Below, one piece after another: positions 8,207 through 16,242 of a stretch of DNA of 36,674 nt; positions within the stretch are counted from its first letter, which is position 1, and each line of letters begins with the position of its first letter. Under the pieces are notes generated by a model. The model ran no database searches, was not told the origin of the DNA, and saw only the letters and a list, made by a program, of their open reading frames with translations. The position numbers were made by a program, and so were the translations under genes. Where the stretch lies: assembly GCA_002424635.1 (NCBI GenBank), contig DIKT01000008.1, forward strand, positions 1-36,674. Direction: 5' to 3'. This stretch comes from Desulfobulbaceae bacterium UBA5611 (lineage in GTDB: Bacteria > Desulfobacterota > Desulfobulbia > Desulfobulbales > Desulfocapsaceae).

Positions 8207-10747
8207 TTAGGCCTTTACAATCTTCAGGCCGGTAAAGCCGCCGTTACGGCAGGTGGCACCGACCATACGGTCGTAGTCGTCCGGCATGATCTCGTTAAAG
8301 TTGGCGCCGCGAGGAATAGCCTTGGCGTAATCCTTGGCCGCCACCCGACCATAGGCCCAGTGTCCCTGACCATAGCACTTAGCCACAGTACCGGGCTGAA
8401 CACCCTCCCAGAGACGGGCGCGAACCGTGAGGCTGCCCACGGTCGAGGTCACCTTGACCATATCGCCTTCCTTGACCCCGAGTTTTTCGGCATCAAGCGG
8501 ATTGATCTGGAGAACGTCCTCGTTATTGACTTCGCCGGGATCGCACTGTTTAAAGGCCAGGTACCAGGGCAGATTACCGCTGCGGCCTTCACGGTTGAGC
8601 CGGGATTTCATATCCACCAGGGTGAAAGGGAAGTCCTTGATATCGCCATGACGGCGGACCGGCTCGTAGTGCGGGACAAAGGCCTGCTCGCCGCGGGCGG
8701 TGTAGTTGATCGCCTCCAGCGCCTGGTCGATGGTGATTTTATGTTTGGTAGCATGCTCGGTGAGCAGCTTCTTCAGGGTCTCGCTGTAAAATTCGAACTT
8801 CTTGGTCTCGGTCTTTTCAAAACCCTTCTCCCACTTTTTGCCGAATTTGAACTTCGGAGAATTAACAATGCCCTTCTCGGCAAAATCGGCCCAACCGGTG
8901 GGACGATCACCTTTAAAATCCTTATTCTCCGCTGGATCCCAGGCCTTCCTGGTGAAGACCTTGGTGGCGACGAGACCGAACTCGGCGGCGCTGGTGGCCG
9001 GCTTGCCGGTTTCCGGATCCTTGTAGGTCAGGAGGTAATTCATAGGGTTAGCGAAACCTCGGGTCTTGAGCTTTTCAGCCAGCAACCAGACGAACTCGGT
9101 CTCCGGGGCCTTGACTTCAAACATCGGTTTGATCACCGGTTGCTGGAGCGAGGTGTGGGCATGGAGATTGGCCTTACTCTTGACCGGGGCCCACTGCTCG
9201 CTGTGGTGAATGGCTGAGGGCAGAACGATGTCAGCGAACTGACTCATCTCCGAAGCCATGGTGGTTATATGGGCGAAAAAGGGGATCTTGGCCATGGCCT
9301 CATCCCAGCGGCCGGCTTCGCCTGCAGAAAAGTTAAAGTTACAGAAATAGCCGATAGCCACTTTAATATCATAAGGCTTGGCCGCCAGGATACCATTGGC
9401 CGCGTTGTTGGTGACCACACCGCCGCCGATTTTGCCATCGGAGATAGCCGGGAATTCGATGGTACCGCGCTGGTCGATCTTTTTGTTCTTGCTGCCGACC
9501 TTGGCGATCTCATCAACGAAATCATCGACCTCGGGATGGTCGCTGCTGGGACTTTTCTCGCCGGTGCAGACGCCGCCGACGCTGTCAGTGGCACCGACCA
9601 GACCGTTCAAGGCATACATAGCCATGGCGCCGTAAGTACCACGGGGCATCATATTGGGACCATTCCAGACCGCGCAACGAGGAGCCGCCTGGGCAAAGCC
9701 GGTAGCTACCTCAATGATGTCCTTGGCCTCAAGGCCGGTGATCTTAGCAGCCCACTCGGGAGTGCGATCTTTCAGTTCGATGTTCCACCATTTGACCAGA
9801 CCGTGAGTATGCTTCTCGGTAAAGGCGGCCTCGTCCACGGTCTGGCCGGCCTTGAACATGTTGTTGCCATCCTTGAAGTCGCCGCAGAACTCCTTGTTCC
9901 ACAGACCGGCGGTGAGAATGACATGAGCCAAGGCGGTGGCCAGGGCGCCATCCTCGCCAGGTTTGATCGGCAGCCATTTGTGGGCCTTAGCTGCGGTATT
10001 AGTCATGCGGGGGTCAATGGCAACTACGGTGCCACGATCGAGGAGACCGCCGAACTTGTTGACGGCATTGGGGATCTGACGGTTGGAGGAAAGCGGATCG
10101 CAGCCCCAGACGATGAGATACTTCATATTCTCCAGATCGTAATCCCGGTAGCCCCAAAAGCCCTCAGTATAATAGGAGCCGGTCTTCTCCACCTCAGCGC
10201 AGATAGCGCTGTGAGAGATATTATTGGGGGAGCCGATCATCTTGGTGAGATTTTTATAAAGCAGATCGTTGTTATAGGAATAACGACCGCGTAACAACAT
10301 GTATTTGTGGGGCTCGTTGTTGGCACGCAGTTCCATGATCTTGTCGGCGATGGTATCCAGCGCTTCATTCCAGGTGATGGGCACGAACTTGGGGTCGACG
10401 CCGCGGGCTTTGACCGGGTTGGTGCGTTTCATCGGGGTCTTGATCCGGTCCGGATCATAGACCTGCTGAATGATCAGATGGCCACGCACACAGACATAAC
10501 CATCATTAGCCTTGCTGAGCTGGTTGCCGCGCACCTTGGTGGCCCGACCATCCTGCACAAAAATTTCAATGGGGCACCAGGTGGTGCAGCCCTGACAGGT
10601 AGAGGCCATCCACTTGCCGGGCTTCTCGCCGCCGATGGTACCTCGTGGCTCTTCGGCCAGGGCGTTTAAGGTGCTGCCCTTGAATGCTGCCGCCGCCAGA
10701 CCGGTCGCAGCACTCAATTTAAGAAAATCTCTTCTTTTGATCTTCAT
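8207..10747 (-). CDS. arrA: Periplasmic molybdopterin oxidoreductase catalytic subunit, probably respiratory arsenate reductase ArrA
   Basis: 846 residues from the ATG at 10747, chosen because it has AAGGAG upstream and starts a twin-arginine signal (KRRDFLK, residues 4-10). A 4Fe-4S motif, C51-x2-C54-x3-C58-x27-C86, is followed by molybdopterin domains. The Mo ligand is Cys183 in SHSAICAE. Relative to the remembered Shewanella ANA-3 ArrA active site (Arg165, Tyr166, His189, Cys193, Lys198, Tyr210), this protein has Arg155, Tyr156, His179, Cys183, Lys188 and Tyr200, a constant offset of ten. That strongly favours arsenate reductase over polysulfide or thiosulfate reductase, but the residue numbers are from memory. 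ArxA or another ArrA-like enzyme remains possible. Forms a pair with the iron-sulfur subunit. Confidence 0.72.
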   Translation of the reverse strand: MKIKRRDFLKLSAATGLAAAAFKGSTLNALAEEPRGTIGGEKPGKWMASTCQGCTTWCPIEIFVQDGRATKVRGNQLSKANDGYVCVRGHLIIQQVYDPDRIKTPMKRTNPVKARGVDPKFVPITWNEALDTIADKIMELRANNEPHKYMLLRGRYSYNNDLLYKNLTKMIGSPNNISHSAICAEVEKTGSYYTEGFWGYRDYDLENMKYLIVWGCDPLSSNRQIPNAVNKFGGLLDRGTVVAIDPRMTNTAAKAHKWLPIKPGEDGALATALAHVILTAGLWNKEFCGDFKDGNNMFKAGQTVDEAAFTEKHTHGLVKWWNIELKDRTPEWAAKITGLEAKDIIEVATGFAQAAPRCAVWNGPNMMPRGTYGAMAMYALNGLVGATDSVGGVCTGEKSPSSDHPEVDDFVDEIAKVGSKNKKIDQRGTIEFPAISDGKIGGGVVTNNAANGILAAKPYDIKVAIGYFCNFNFSAGEAGRWDEAMAKIPFFAHITTMASEMSQFADIVLPSAIHHSEQWAPVKSKANLHAHTSLQQPVIKPMFEVKAPETEFVWLLAEKLKTRGFANPMNYLLTYKDPETGKPATSAAEFGLVATKVFTRKAWDPAENKDFKGDRPTGWADFAEKGIVNSPKFKFGKKWEKGFEKTETKKFEFYSETLKKLLTEHATKHKITIDQALEAINYTARGEQAFVPHYEPVRRHGDIKDFPFTLVDMKSRLNREGRSGNLPWYLAFKQCDPGEVNNEDVLQINPLDAEKLGVKEGDMVKVTSTVGSLTVRARLWEGVQPGTVAKCYGQGHWAYGRVAAKDYAKAIPRGANFNEIMPDDYDRMVGATCRNGGFTGLKIVKA

Positions 10748-11239
10748 GTGTTTTCTCCTTAAGATGGAAAGAATACTGCTGCTTGGTTGGCTTTCCTGTT
10801 TTCCTGTTTGGCTCCACAATCGCTCTGCCCTTGGCAGAGACAGGGCAACTCATTTAAGGCCTTTTTTACCTGGCACTTTTAAGTGTCAGCCCTGACTGCT
10901 GAAAAAATAAATCAGGAGAACTTAAAAAATTATCAGAAAACCTGATGGATACCTTTAATATGGAGAGCAGAGTAAACCAGAATAAAAGGGAAATATAGCG
11001 GGGAAAGTTAGAAATAAATATGGCAGTTAACCTGACAAACACGGCAGCAATGTAAGTGTTATTCTTACAAAAATTTTAGCTGACAAGGATATTAATACGA
11101 AACAAATGTAACTAATCGATCAAACTCAAACAAGTCGCTGTCAACCGTAGGTGACGGCTGGACTCGATAGATAATAAAAAATTAACAACCGTGCACAGGG
11201 AGGACGATCTCTTCCTCTCTTGTTTGCAGATATGATCCA
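10748..11239. promoter_or_regulatory. 492-base upstream region of the arrA-like gene with a 20-base palindrome
   Basis: No gene is seen. CTGGCACTTTTAAGTGTCAG at 10870-10889 is a palindrome with one asymmetric pair (arms of nine, two-base centre), 123-142 bases upstream of the arrA-like ATG, so a candidate operator. A smaller inverted repeat, CTCTGCC-CTT-GGCAGAG, lies at about 10823-10839. The rest is AT-rich. I could not place a convincing -35/-10 pair or a sigma-54 site on the minus strand. Confidence 0.4.
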
Positions 11240-11776
11240 TCATTGTTTTTTCTGACCGTATTTCTCAAAGTTTACTTTATCATCCGGCAATGATGACCGC
11301 TGATGACCAACCAGGATCTCGGCCGGATAACCGATGGCCATGATCGCTTCCACCACCATCCCTTCTTGCAGGCCGAGCAGTTTGCTCACATATTCTTCGG
11401 CCAGCCGACCGGAGGCATGTTCCCGCAAGCGGATCTGGACCCAGCAGCTTCCAAGGCCGAGATCGGTAGCTGAGAGATGCAGGAGGAGGGCGACCAGGGA
11501 ACAGTCTTCGATCCAAACATCGCATCTGGTTGGCTCGGCGCAGACCACAATGGCCAGCGGCGCCTTGTTAAGAAACGAGGCCCCGTGCGGCTTGGCCAGG
11601 GCCAACCGGCCCAGCATGTCCGGATCCTGGACCACCACCAATTCCCAGGGCATCAACCCCCGGGAGGATGGTGCACGTAGCGCGGCCTCAAGGAGAACAT
11701 CAAGTTTGTCCTGCTCCACCGGTTTTTGCTGAAAGCGGCGGATACTTCTGCGGCGGCGTAACAGTTCAATAAACAT
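11240..11776 (-). CDS. Nitroreductase-family flavoprotein
   Basis: A 178-residue FMN-dependent oxidoreductase. The N-terminal RRSIRRFQQKPV (about 9-20), the RAPSSRGLMPWELVVV segment (about 34-49) and the GLGSCWVQIR segment (about 104-113) are hallmarks of the nitroreductase family. Substrates in this family range from nitroaromatics to flavins, and none can be assigned here. It has GGAGG seven bases before the ATG. It is divergent from hcp, with a TTGAC-N4-ATCAA palindrome between them, but that site does not sit at an activator position for this gene. A role in nitrosative stress is a guess from context. Confidence 0.85.
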   Translation of the reverse strand: MFIELLRRRRSIRRFQQKPVEQDKLDVLLEAALRAPSSRGLMPWELVVVQDPDMLGRLALAKPHGASFLNKAPLAIVVCAEPTRCDVWIEDCSLVALLLHLSATDLGLGSCWVQIRLREHASGRLAEEYVSKLLGLQEGMVVEAIMAIGYPAEILVGHQRSSLPDDKVNFEKYGQKKQ

Positions 11777-11809
11777 TTAATGGCCTCCAGTTAAAATAAA
11801 TTCCATTCC

Positions 11810-11849
11810 TTGACCTAAATCAAAGAAGTCCTGTCTTATATGCTATAGA
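11810..11849 (+). promoter_or_regulatory. CRP/FNR-type operator and -10 box of hcp
   Basis: TTGACCTAAATCAA at 11810-11823 matches the FNR/HcpR-type pattern TTGAC-N4-RTCAA. An extended -10, TGCTATAGA (hexamer 11844-11849), begins 34 bases after the first base of the site, placing the operator centre near -41, the class II activator position. The same layout occurs upstream of the ferredoxin gene at 25209. The predicted 5' leader is about 105 bases. Confidence 0.7.
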
Positions 11850-11962
11850 GTATCACTTAAATGATCCAATTAATTCAAACATCTTCACAAGACCACAGAA
11901 TTGACATATTATTTATAAAGAATCCAACTAATTTAAACTAACCTCAACCAAGGAGAACAACC

Positions 11963-13600
11963 ATGTTTTGTAATCAATGTGAACAAACCGCTAAAGGTAC
12001 CGGCTGCACCATCGTTGGCGTCTGTGGCAAAACCGAGCACGTGGCCAATCTGCAGGATCTGCTCACCCATGCTATTCAAGGTCTGAGCCTAGTGGCTGCT
12101 GCCGGGCGCAAGGTCGGAGTGATTGATAATGACATCAATCACTTCACCTGTGAGGCTATTTTTTCCTGCCTCACCAATGTCGATTTTGATCCGGCCCGTT
12201 TCGGCGTTCTCATCCACAAGACCGTCGCCTTGCGGGATACCCTGAAAGCAGAAGTAAAGACCGCCGGCGGCAATGTTGATTTCAGCGCGGCCGCAGCCAC
12301 CTTTCTCCCGGCTGATTCCCTGACCGGCCTGGAACTGCAGGGCGCGGCCCTGGATTTCATGCAAACTCTTGATCCCAATCCCGATCTGCAATCACTGAAG
12401 CAGATCATCCTCTACGGCATGCGCGGTCTGGCCGCCTATACTGACCATGCTGCCATCCTCGGCCAGGAAGATGATGCTGTTTATGCCTTTATCCATGAGG
12501 CTATGGCCGCCCTCACCGCGCCTATGGACCTTGATCAGCTGGTGGCCATGGCCATGCAATGCGGCCAGATCAATCTGCGGGCCATGGAACTGCTCGATGC
12601 CGGCAATACCGGCACCTACGGCCATCCAGTGCCGACCTCGGTGCCGCTGGGCCATATCCCCGGTAAATGTATCCTGGTCAGCGGTCATGATCTCAAAGAT
12701 CTGGCTATGCTGCTGGAGCAGACCAAGGACAAGGGCATTAATATCTACACCCATGGCGAAATGCTGCCTTGTCATGGCTATCCGGAGCTGAAAAAATACA
12801 GCCATTTTTACGGCCATTTCGGCACCGCCTGGCAGAACCAGCAGAAGGAACTGCCCGAATTTCCAGGGTCAATTCTGTTTACCACCAACTGCATCCAGAA
12901 GCCCAATGACTCCTACAAGGCCAATGTCTTTACCACCGGCCTGGTCGGCTGGCCGGATGTGGCCCATATCGGCCCGACCGGCAAGGAGAAAGATTTTACT
13001 GCCCTCATCAACCGGGCCCTGGAGCTGCCTGGCTTTACCGATACCGTCGACAATGATTCGGTAATGGTCGGTTTTGCCCGCAATACCATCCTGAGCGTGG
13101 CCGACAAGGTCATTGAGGCGGTAAAAACCAAGGCCATCCGCCATTTCTTCCTGGTCGGCGGCTGTGACGGCGCCAAACCCGGACGCAATTACTACACCGA
13201 GCTCGTGGAGCAGATCCCGGCCGACTGCATGATCCTGACCCTGGCCTGCGGCAAGTTCCGCTTCTTTGACAAGAAACTGGGCGATATCGGCGGTATCCCC
13301 CGTCTGCTTGATGTTGGTCAGTGCAACGATTCCTACTCGGCGATCCAGATTGCCGTAGCCCTGGCCGGCGCCTTCGAGTGCGGGGTCAACGAGCTGCCTC
13401 TGTCCTTGATCCTGTCGTGGTACGAGCAGAAAGCGGTCGTCATCCTGCTTACCCTGTTGAGCCTGGGGATCCAGGACATTCGTCTTGGACCCACCCTGCC
13501 GGCCTTTATCACCCCTAATGTCCTGAATGTCCTGGTGGAAAACTTCAACATTAAGCCGGTCACTACCCCGGAAGCCGACCTGAAAGCTATCCTGGGCTAA
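11963..13600 (+). CDS. hcp: Hybrid cluster protein (Hcp; hydroxylamine reductase / NO-handling)
   Basis: 545 residues, normal length for the family. The N-terminal cluster motif is C-x2-C-x8-C-x5-C (CNQC...GC...VC), the spacing of strict anaerobes such as Desulfovibrio, not the longer spacing of E. coli Hcp. Hybrid-cluster ligands are visible as His in VSGHDL, Glu in HGEMLPCHG with the nearby Cys, Cys in TNCIQKP, Cys in GGCDGAKPGRNYY, Cys in LACGKF, and a late Glu in GVNELP. Hcp reduces NO to N2O and can reduce hydroxylamine; cytoplasmic. It has AAGGAG upstream and its own terminator. Regulation by a CRP/FNR-family protein is predicted from the upstream site. Neighbours point to nitrogen-oxide metabolism. 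Confidence 0.97.
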   Translation: MFCNQCEQTAKGTGCTIVGVCGKTEHVANLQDLLTHAIQGLSLVAAAGRKVGVIDNDINHFTCEAIFSCLTNVDFDPARFGVLIHKTVALRDTLKAEVKTAGGNVDFSAAAATFLPADSLTGLELQGAALDFMQTLDPNPDLQSLKQIILYGMRGLAAYTDHAAILGQEDDAVYAFIHEAMAALTAPMDLDQLVAMAMQCGQINLRAMELLDAGNTGTYGHPVPTSVPLGHIPGKCILVSGHDLKDLAMLLEQTKDKGINIYTHGEMLPCHGYPELKKYSHFYGHFGTAWQNQQKELPEFPGSILFTTNCIQKPNDSYKANVFTTGLVGWPDVAHIGPTGKEKDFTALINRALELPGFTDTVDNDSVMVGFARNTILSVADKVIEAVKTKAIRHFFLVGGCDGAKPGRNYYTELVEQIPADCMILTLACGKFRFFDKKLGDIGGIPRLLDVGQCNDSYSAIQIAVALAGAFECGVNELPLSLILSWYEQKAVVILLTLLSLGIQDIRLGPTLPAFITPNVLNVLVENFNIKPVTTPEADLKAILG

Positions 13601-13624
13601 ATCACAGACCGTTATTGTCGCCCT

Positions 13625-13659
13625 CAGGGTACGGCTCAGATCGGCGTACCCTGCTTTTA
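13625..13659 (+). terminator. Rho-independent terminator after hcp
   Basis: CAGGGTACG (13625-13633) pairs with CGTACCCTG (13645-13653), with an 11-base loop and then CTTTTAT. It starts 25 bases after the hcp stop and separates it from the HPP gene. The T-run is short, so read-through is possible. Confidence 0.75.
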
Positions 13660-13718
13660 TAAAGATTTTTGCAAGAAAACCGCTCAACTAAATAATTTAA
13701 AGAGATGAGATCGACGCC

Positions 13719-14354
13719 ATGAATTCTGACTCGCCACCACCCGAGAGCTATTTCAGCAAGATGCGGGGTATTACACATAGCCCGCCAGGCGTCAATGCTG
13801 CCGAGATTTTCTGGTCCTGGCTGGGCGCGTTTCTGGGGATCACCGCGGTGGCCTATCTGCATTTCAGCATCGACATCACCACAACTGATCTGGAAATGCT
13901 GGTGGCTTCTTTCGGCGCCTCAGCAGTGCTTATCTATGGGGCCATCAAGAGCCCCCTGGCCCAGCCCCGCAATCTGATCGGCGGCCATGTCATTTCGGCC
14001 GTTATCGGCGTGGCCTGCTATAAACTGCTGGGTCCGGGGATTGCCAGGTCCTTGGCTGATTCCGAACATATCCTAGGTATCATCGGCTACGCCCTGCTGG
14101 GCACACCGCACATGTGTTTTGCCTCCGCCATCGCGGTGGCCACGGCCATTGCCGCCATGCATGCCACCAAAACCCTCCATCCGCCGGGCGGCGCAACCGC
14201 CCTTATTGCCGTCATCGGCAGTGACCGGATCCATAACCTGGGCTTCTTTTACGCCATCATACCAGTGGCGGCCGGGGCCTTGATCATGCTGGTCGTCGCC
14301 CTGCTGGTGAATAATATCCCTAAAAGTCGGCGTTATCCTGAGTTCTGGCTGTAA
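13719..14354 (+). CDS. HPP-family integral membrane protein, possible nitrite transporter
   Basis: 211 residues with four to five hydrophobic segments between about 30 and 200. The defining HPP motif is present as LHPPGGATAL (about 151-160), along with VASFGASAVLIYG and PRNLIGGH in the middle. Plant plastid members of this family transport nitrite, which suits the flanking hcp, sirohaem and nap genes; bacterial function is largely inferred. It lies 118 bases after hcp, past a terminator, and 51 bases before the sirohaem protein gene, with which it is probably cotranscribed. An AAAGAGATGAG stretch precedes the start. Confidence 0.85.
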   Translation: MNSDSPPPESYFSKMRGITHSPPGVNAAEIFWSWLGAFLGITAVAYLHFSIDITTTDLEMLVASFGASAVLIYGAIKSPLAQPRNLIGGHVISAVIGVACYKLLGPGIARSLADSEHILGIIGYALLGTPHMCFASAIAVATAIAAMHATKTLHPPGGATALIAVIGSDRIHNLGFFYAIIPVAAGALIMLVVALLVNNIPKSRRYPEFWL

Positions 14355-14405
14355 AATTTACCGTTAAAACCTTAAACCAACCTTTATCGCTCGTTGATTG
14401 AAAAG

Positions 14406-15032
14406 ATGACCACCAACCTGAAGACATTCACCATTATCCCCGGCCTGAACATGGGCCTGCTGGCGCCCCGGGAGCTGGGTGTAATTGTGGCCATCCTCAA
14501 TAAATATGCTGTGCCCATGGCCAAGATCACCCCGGCCCAGCGCCTGGCCTTACTCGGCCTGGACGAGAGCAAGTACGAGCAGATCAAGGCTGAGCTCAAA
14601 CCACTGACCCGGCCGGCGAGCGCCAACGACCTCGACTATGTCCATGCCTGTCCCGGCTCCCAATGGTGCAAATTCGGCATCAGCGATTCCCTGGCCCTCG
14701 GCGCCCGGCTGGAACAGCTGTCCTTGGCCGCTCCCCTGCCAGCCAAGGTCAAAGTCGGGATCTCCGGGTGCCGGATGTCGTGCGCCGGCCCTTATGTCCG
14801 GGACGTCGGCATCTTTGCCACTAAAAAGGGCTGGACTTTGGTCTTTGGCGGCAACGGCGGCGGCAATCCCCGTCTGGGCGACATTGTGGCTGAAGGGCTG
14901 AGCGATGACCAGGTGGTGGATCTGGTGCGGAAATGCCTGACCGTCTATCAGCAGCAGGCCAAATATAAATCCCGGACGGCCCGTTTCATGGAACGGTTCG
15001 GGATTGATGCCCTCAAAGCAGCGGTCCTTTAG
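14406..15032 (+). CDS. Small sirohaem-[4Fe-4S] nitrite/sulfite reductase (Desulfovibrio aSiR type)
   Basis: 208 residues from ATG 14406 (a TTG at 14394 is possible; no strong ribosome site for either). An N-terminal ferredoxin-like half carries PGLNMGLLAPREL; the C-terminal half carries the sirohaem/[4Fe-4S] motif C82-x5-C88 (CPGSQWC) and C122-x3-C126 (CRMSC). The size matches the single-domain assimilatory-type sulfite reductase of Desulfovibrio vulgaris rather than two-repeat CysI/NirA or DsrAB. Six-electron reduction of sulfite or nitrite in the cytoplasm is expected; which is used in the cell cannot be told. Beside an HPP protein, hcp and nap, nitrite is attractive. The TAG stop lies in the first bases of a dispersed repeat, so the native C-terminus may have been altered. 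Confidence 0.82.
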   Translation: MTTNLKTFTIIPGLNMGLLAPRELGVIVAILNKYAVPMAKITPAQRLALLGLDESKYEQIKAELKPLTRPASANDLDYVHACPGSQWCKFGISDSLALGARLEQLSLAAPLPAKVKVGISGCRMSCAGPYVRDVGIFATKKGWTLVFGGNGGGNPRLGDIVAEGLSDDQVVDLVRKCLTVYQQQAKYKSRTARFMERFGIDALKAAVL

Positions 15033-15130
15033 GAGCCGTTACGAATAACATGGCCATTTATATTTATTTCGTTACGGCTCCTTATGCCGCGCCGGGCTCT
15101 GAGACGGCCATGTTATTTTTTCAGCGGCTT
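15028..15130. repeat. Double-hairpin dispersed repeat, copy 2
   Basis: Same element as at 826-935: GGAGCCGTTACGAA pairs with TTCGTTACGGCTCC, then a second stem GCCGC/GCGGC. Its opening TTTAGGAGCC supplies the TAG stop of the sirohaem reductase gene (15030-15032). It runs straight into copy 3 through a shared CAGCGGCTTAGGAGCC junction. Confidence 0.85.
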
Positions 15131-15238
15131 AGGAGCCGTTACGAAATATCATGCCATTATATCTATTTTCGTTACGGCTCCTTATGCTGCGCCGGGCTCT
15201 GAGATGGCCATGTTATTTTTTTTTACAGCGGCTTAGCA
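15129..15238. repeat. Double-hairpin dispersed repeat, copy 3
   Basis: In tandem with copy 2. It ends ACAGCGGCTTAGCAC, as copy 1 ends ACAGCGGCTGAGCAC, so the pair looks like two units fused head to tail. Copies 2 and 3 resemble each other in the second loop (GCCGGGCTCTGAGA) more than either resembles copy 1, which suggests local duplication. It lies just upstream of the next gene's ribosome site. Confidence 0.85.
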
Positions 15239-15264
15239 CCTAATTTCAACCAGGAGAGACGATT

Positions 15265-15906
15265 ATGCAATGCCCTGGACAGGACAACCGCTACTGGAGC
15301 GGCGAGGCCGTTTTTGAACTGCCCTGCCCCCATTGCGGCAATATACTGGAATTTTTCAAGGATGACAGTCAGCGGACCTGTAAGCAATGTGGCCACAAGA
15401 CGCTGAACCCCAAGATCGATTTTGGCTGTGCCTCTTACTGTCCTTACGCCGAACAGTGCATGGGCTCGCTGCCTTCCGATCTGCGCGCCAATCAGGACCA
15501 TCTATTCAAGGAGCGGCTGGCGCTGGCGGTGCGCCAACAATTGCAGGGCCAGGACCACAGTTATCGGCAGGTGACCACCAGGGCGGAGTTTGCCGAAAAA
15601 CTGGGCCGGGAGGAAGGCGGTAATATGGCCGCCATTGTCGCCGCCGCCCTGCTCAGCCGCAGCGAGAACGCTCAGGCCCTGCTGACTGAGCTTGCAACCG
15701 AAGACAGCCTGATCAAGGCAGTGACTAAGCTGCTGGCCCTGGAAACCGCTGGTAACGATGGTGAGAGTAGGTCGGCAGCTATTTTCCATGATGCCTGTCT
15801 CCTTGCTGACAGGCAACTGGGACTGCGGGCCGCCGCACCGGCCGCCTGGCAGACGGCCGCGGGCAGACTGGCCGCTACGACCATGCCAACCACCAACAAG
15901 GCCTAG
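15265..15906 (+). CDS. Zinc-ribbon protein with a decayed HD-phosphohydrolase domain
   Basis: 213 residues. An N-terminal zinc ribbon (C21/C24, C39/C42) is followed by a second cysteine group, C55-x3-C59-x5-C65 (GCASYCPYAEQC). These are typical of a Desulfobacterota protein family whose C-terminal part is an HD phosphohydrolase. Here that part keeps only the scaffold: where relatives have the first His, the HD pair, the HH pair and the final Asp, this protein reads YRQVTTRAEFAE, AAALLSRSE and LALETAGND, with no metal-binding residues. It is therefore probably a pseudo-enzyme or a binding protein. A CAGGAGAG ribosome site precedes the ATG. It sits 69 bases before napD and may be cotranscribed with nap. 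Function unknown. Confidence 0.72.
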   Translation: MQCPGQDNRYWSGEAVFELPCPHCGNILEFFKDDSQRTCKQCGHKTLNPKIDFGCASYCPYAEQCMGSLPSDLRANQDHLFKERLALAVRQQLQGQDHSYRQVTTRAEFAEKLGREEGGNMAAIVAAALLSRSENAQALLTELATEDSLIKAVTKLLALETAGNDGESRSAAIFHDACLLADRQLGLRAAAPAAWQTAAGRLAATTMPTTNKA

Positions 15907-15975
15907 CCGGCATAAACTTTTTTAAAATACCCTCAAACCAGAGCTGCCGACACATAATTTTTAAAAGGAGAGAGA

Positions 15976-16242
15976 ATGCCCATTTTCAGTTATCTGGTGA
16001 TCCCGACCACCGGAGCCATCGACCAGTTATATGACGAGTTAACGGCCATACCATGGTGCGAAGTTATGGTGGCTGAGAACAAAGAGATTATCATTCTGGT
16101 GACTGATACGCCGGATGCCGTCACCGAAACAGAACTGCAGAAACAACTTAAAGAATTGCCCTCTTTACAATCCATGAGCATGACTTTTGGCCATAACGAT
16201 GACAACCAACCAGGGAAACCACGAGGTGATTATGAAGTTTAA
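15976..16242 (+). CDS. napD: NapD, chaperone for the NapA twin-arginine signal
   Basis: An 88-residue ferredoxin-like-fold protein with the NapD pattern: SYLVIPTTGAIDQLYDELTAIPWCEV, then strands around IIILVTD and a short acidic tail. NapD binds the Tat signal of NapA and delays export until the Mo cofactor is inserted. It has AAGGAGAG upstream. Its stop overlaps the napA start by 11 bases, so the two are translationally coupled. The small size and weak conservation make recognition depend partly on the neighbour. Confidence 0.85.
   Translation: MPIFSYLVIPTTGAIDQLYDELTAIPWCEVMVAENKEIIILVTDTPDAVTETELQKQLKELPSLQSMSMTFGHNDDNQPGKPRGDYEV

Noticed and set aside
7406..9217. 603-residue open frame on the plus strand
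   Set aside because: It is antisense to the two molybdoenzyme subunit genes, whose motifs are unmistakable. Its protein is low in sense and its length comes from GC-biased codon use.
9269..10294. 341-residue open frame on the plus strand
   Set aside because: Antisense shadow of the arrA-like gene; no recognisable domain.
11050..11070. Possible sigma-54 promoter upstream of arrA on the minus strand
   Set aside because: The -12-like TTGC is present but the essential GG at -24 is missing.
14406..15032. Dissimilatory sulfite reductase subunit
   Set aside because: Far too short for DsrA or DsrB and lacks their inserted ferredoxin domain; the single-domain aSiR type fits better.
15028..15238. 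CRISPR-like tandem repeat
   Set aside because: Only two adjacent units of about 105 bases, no spacers and no cas genes; these are hairpin elements.
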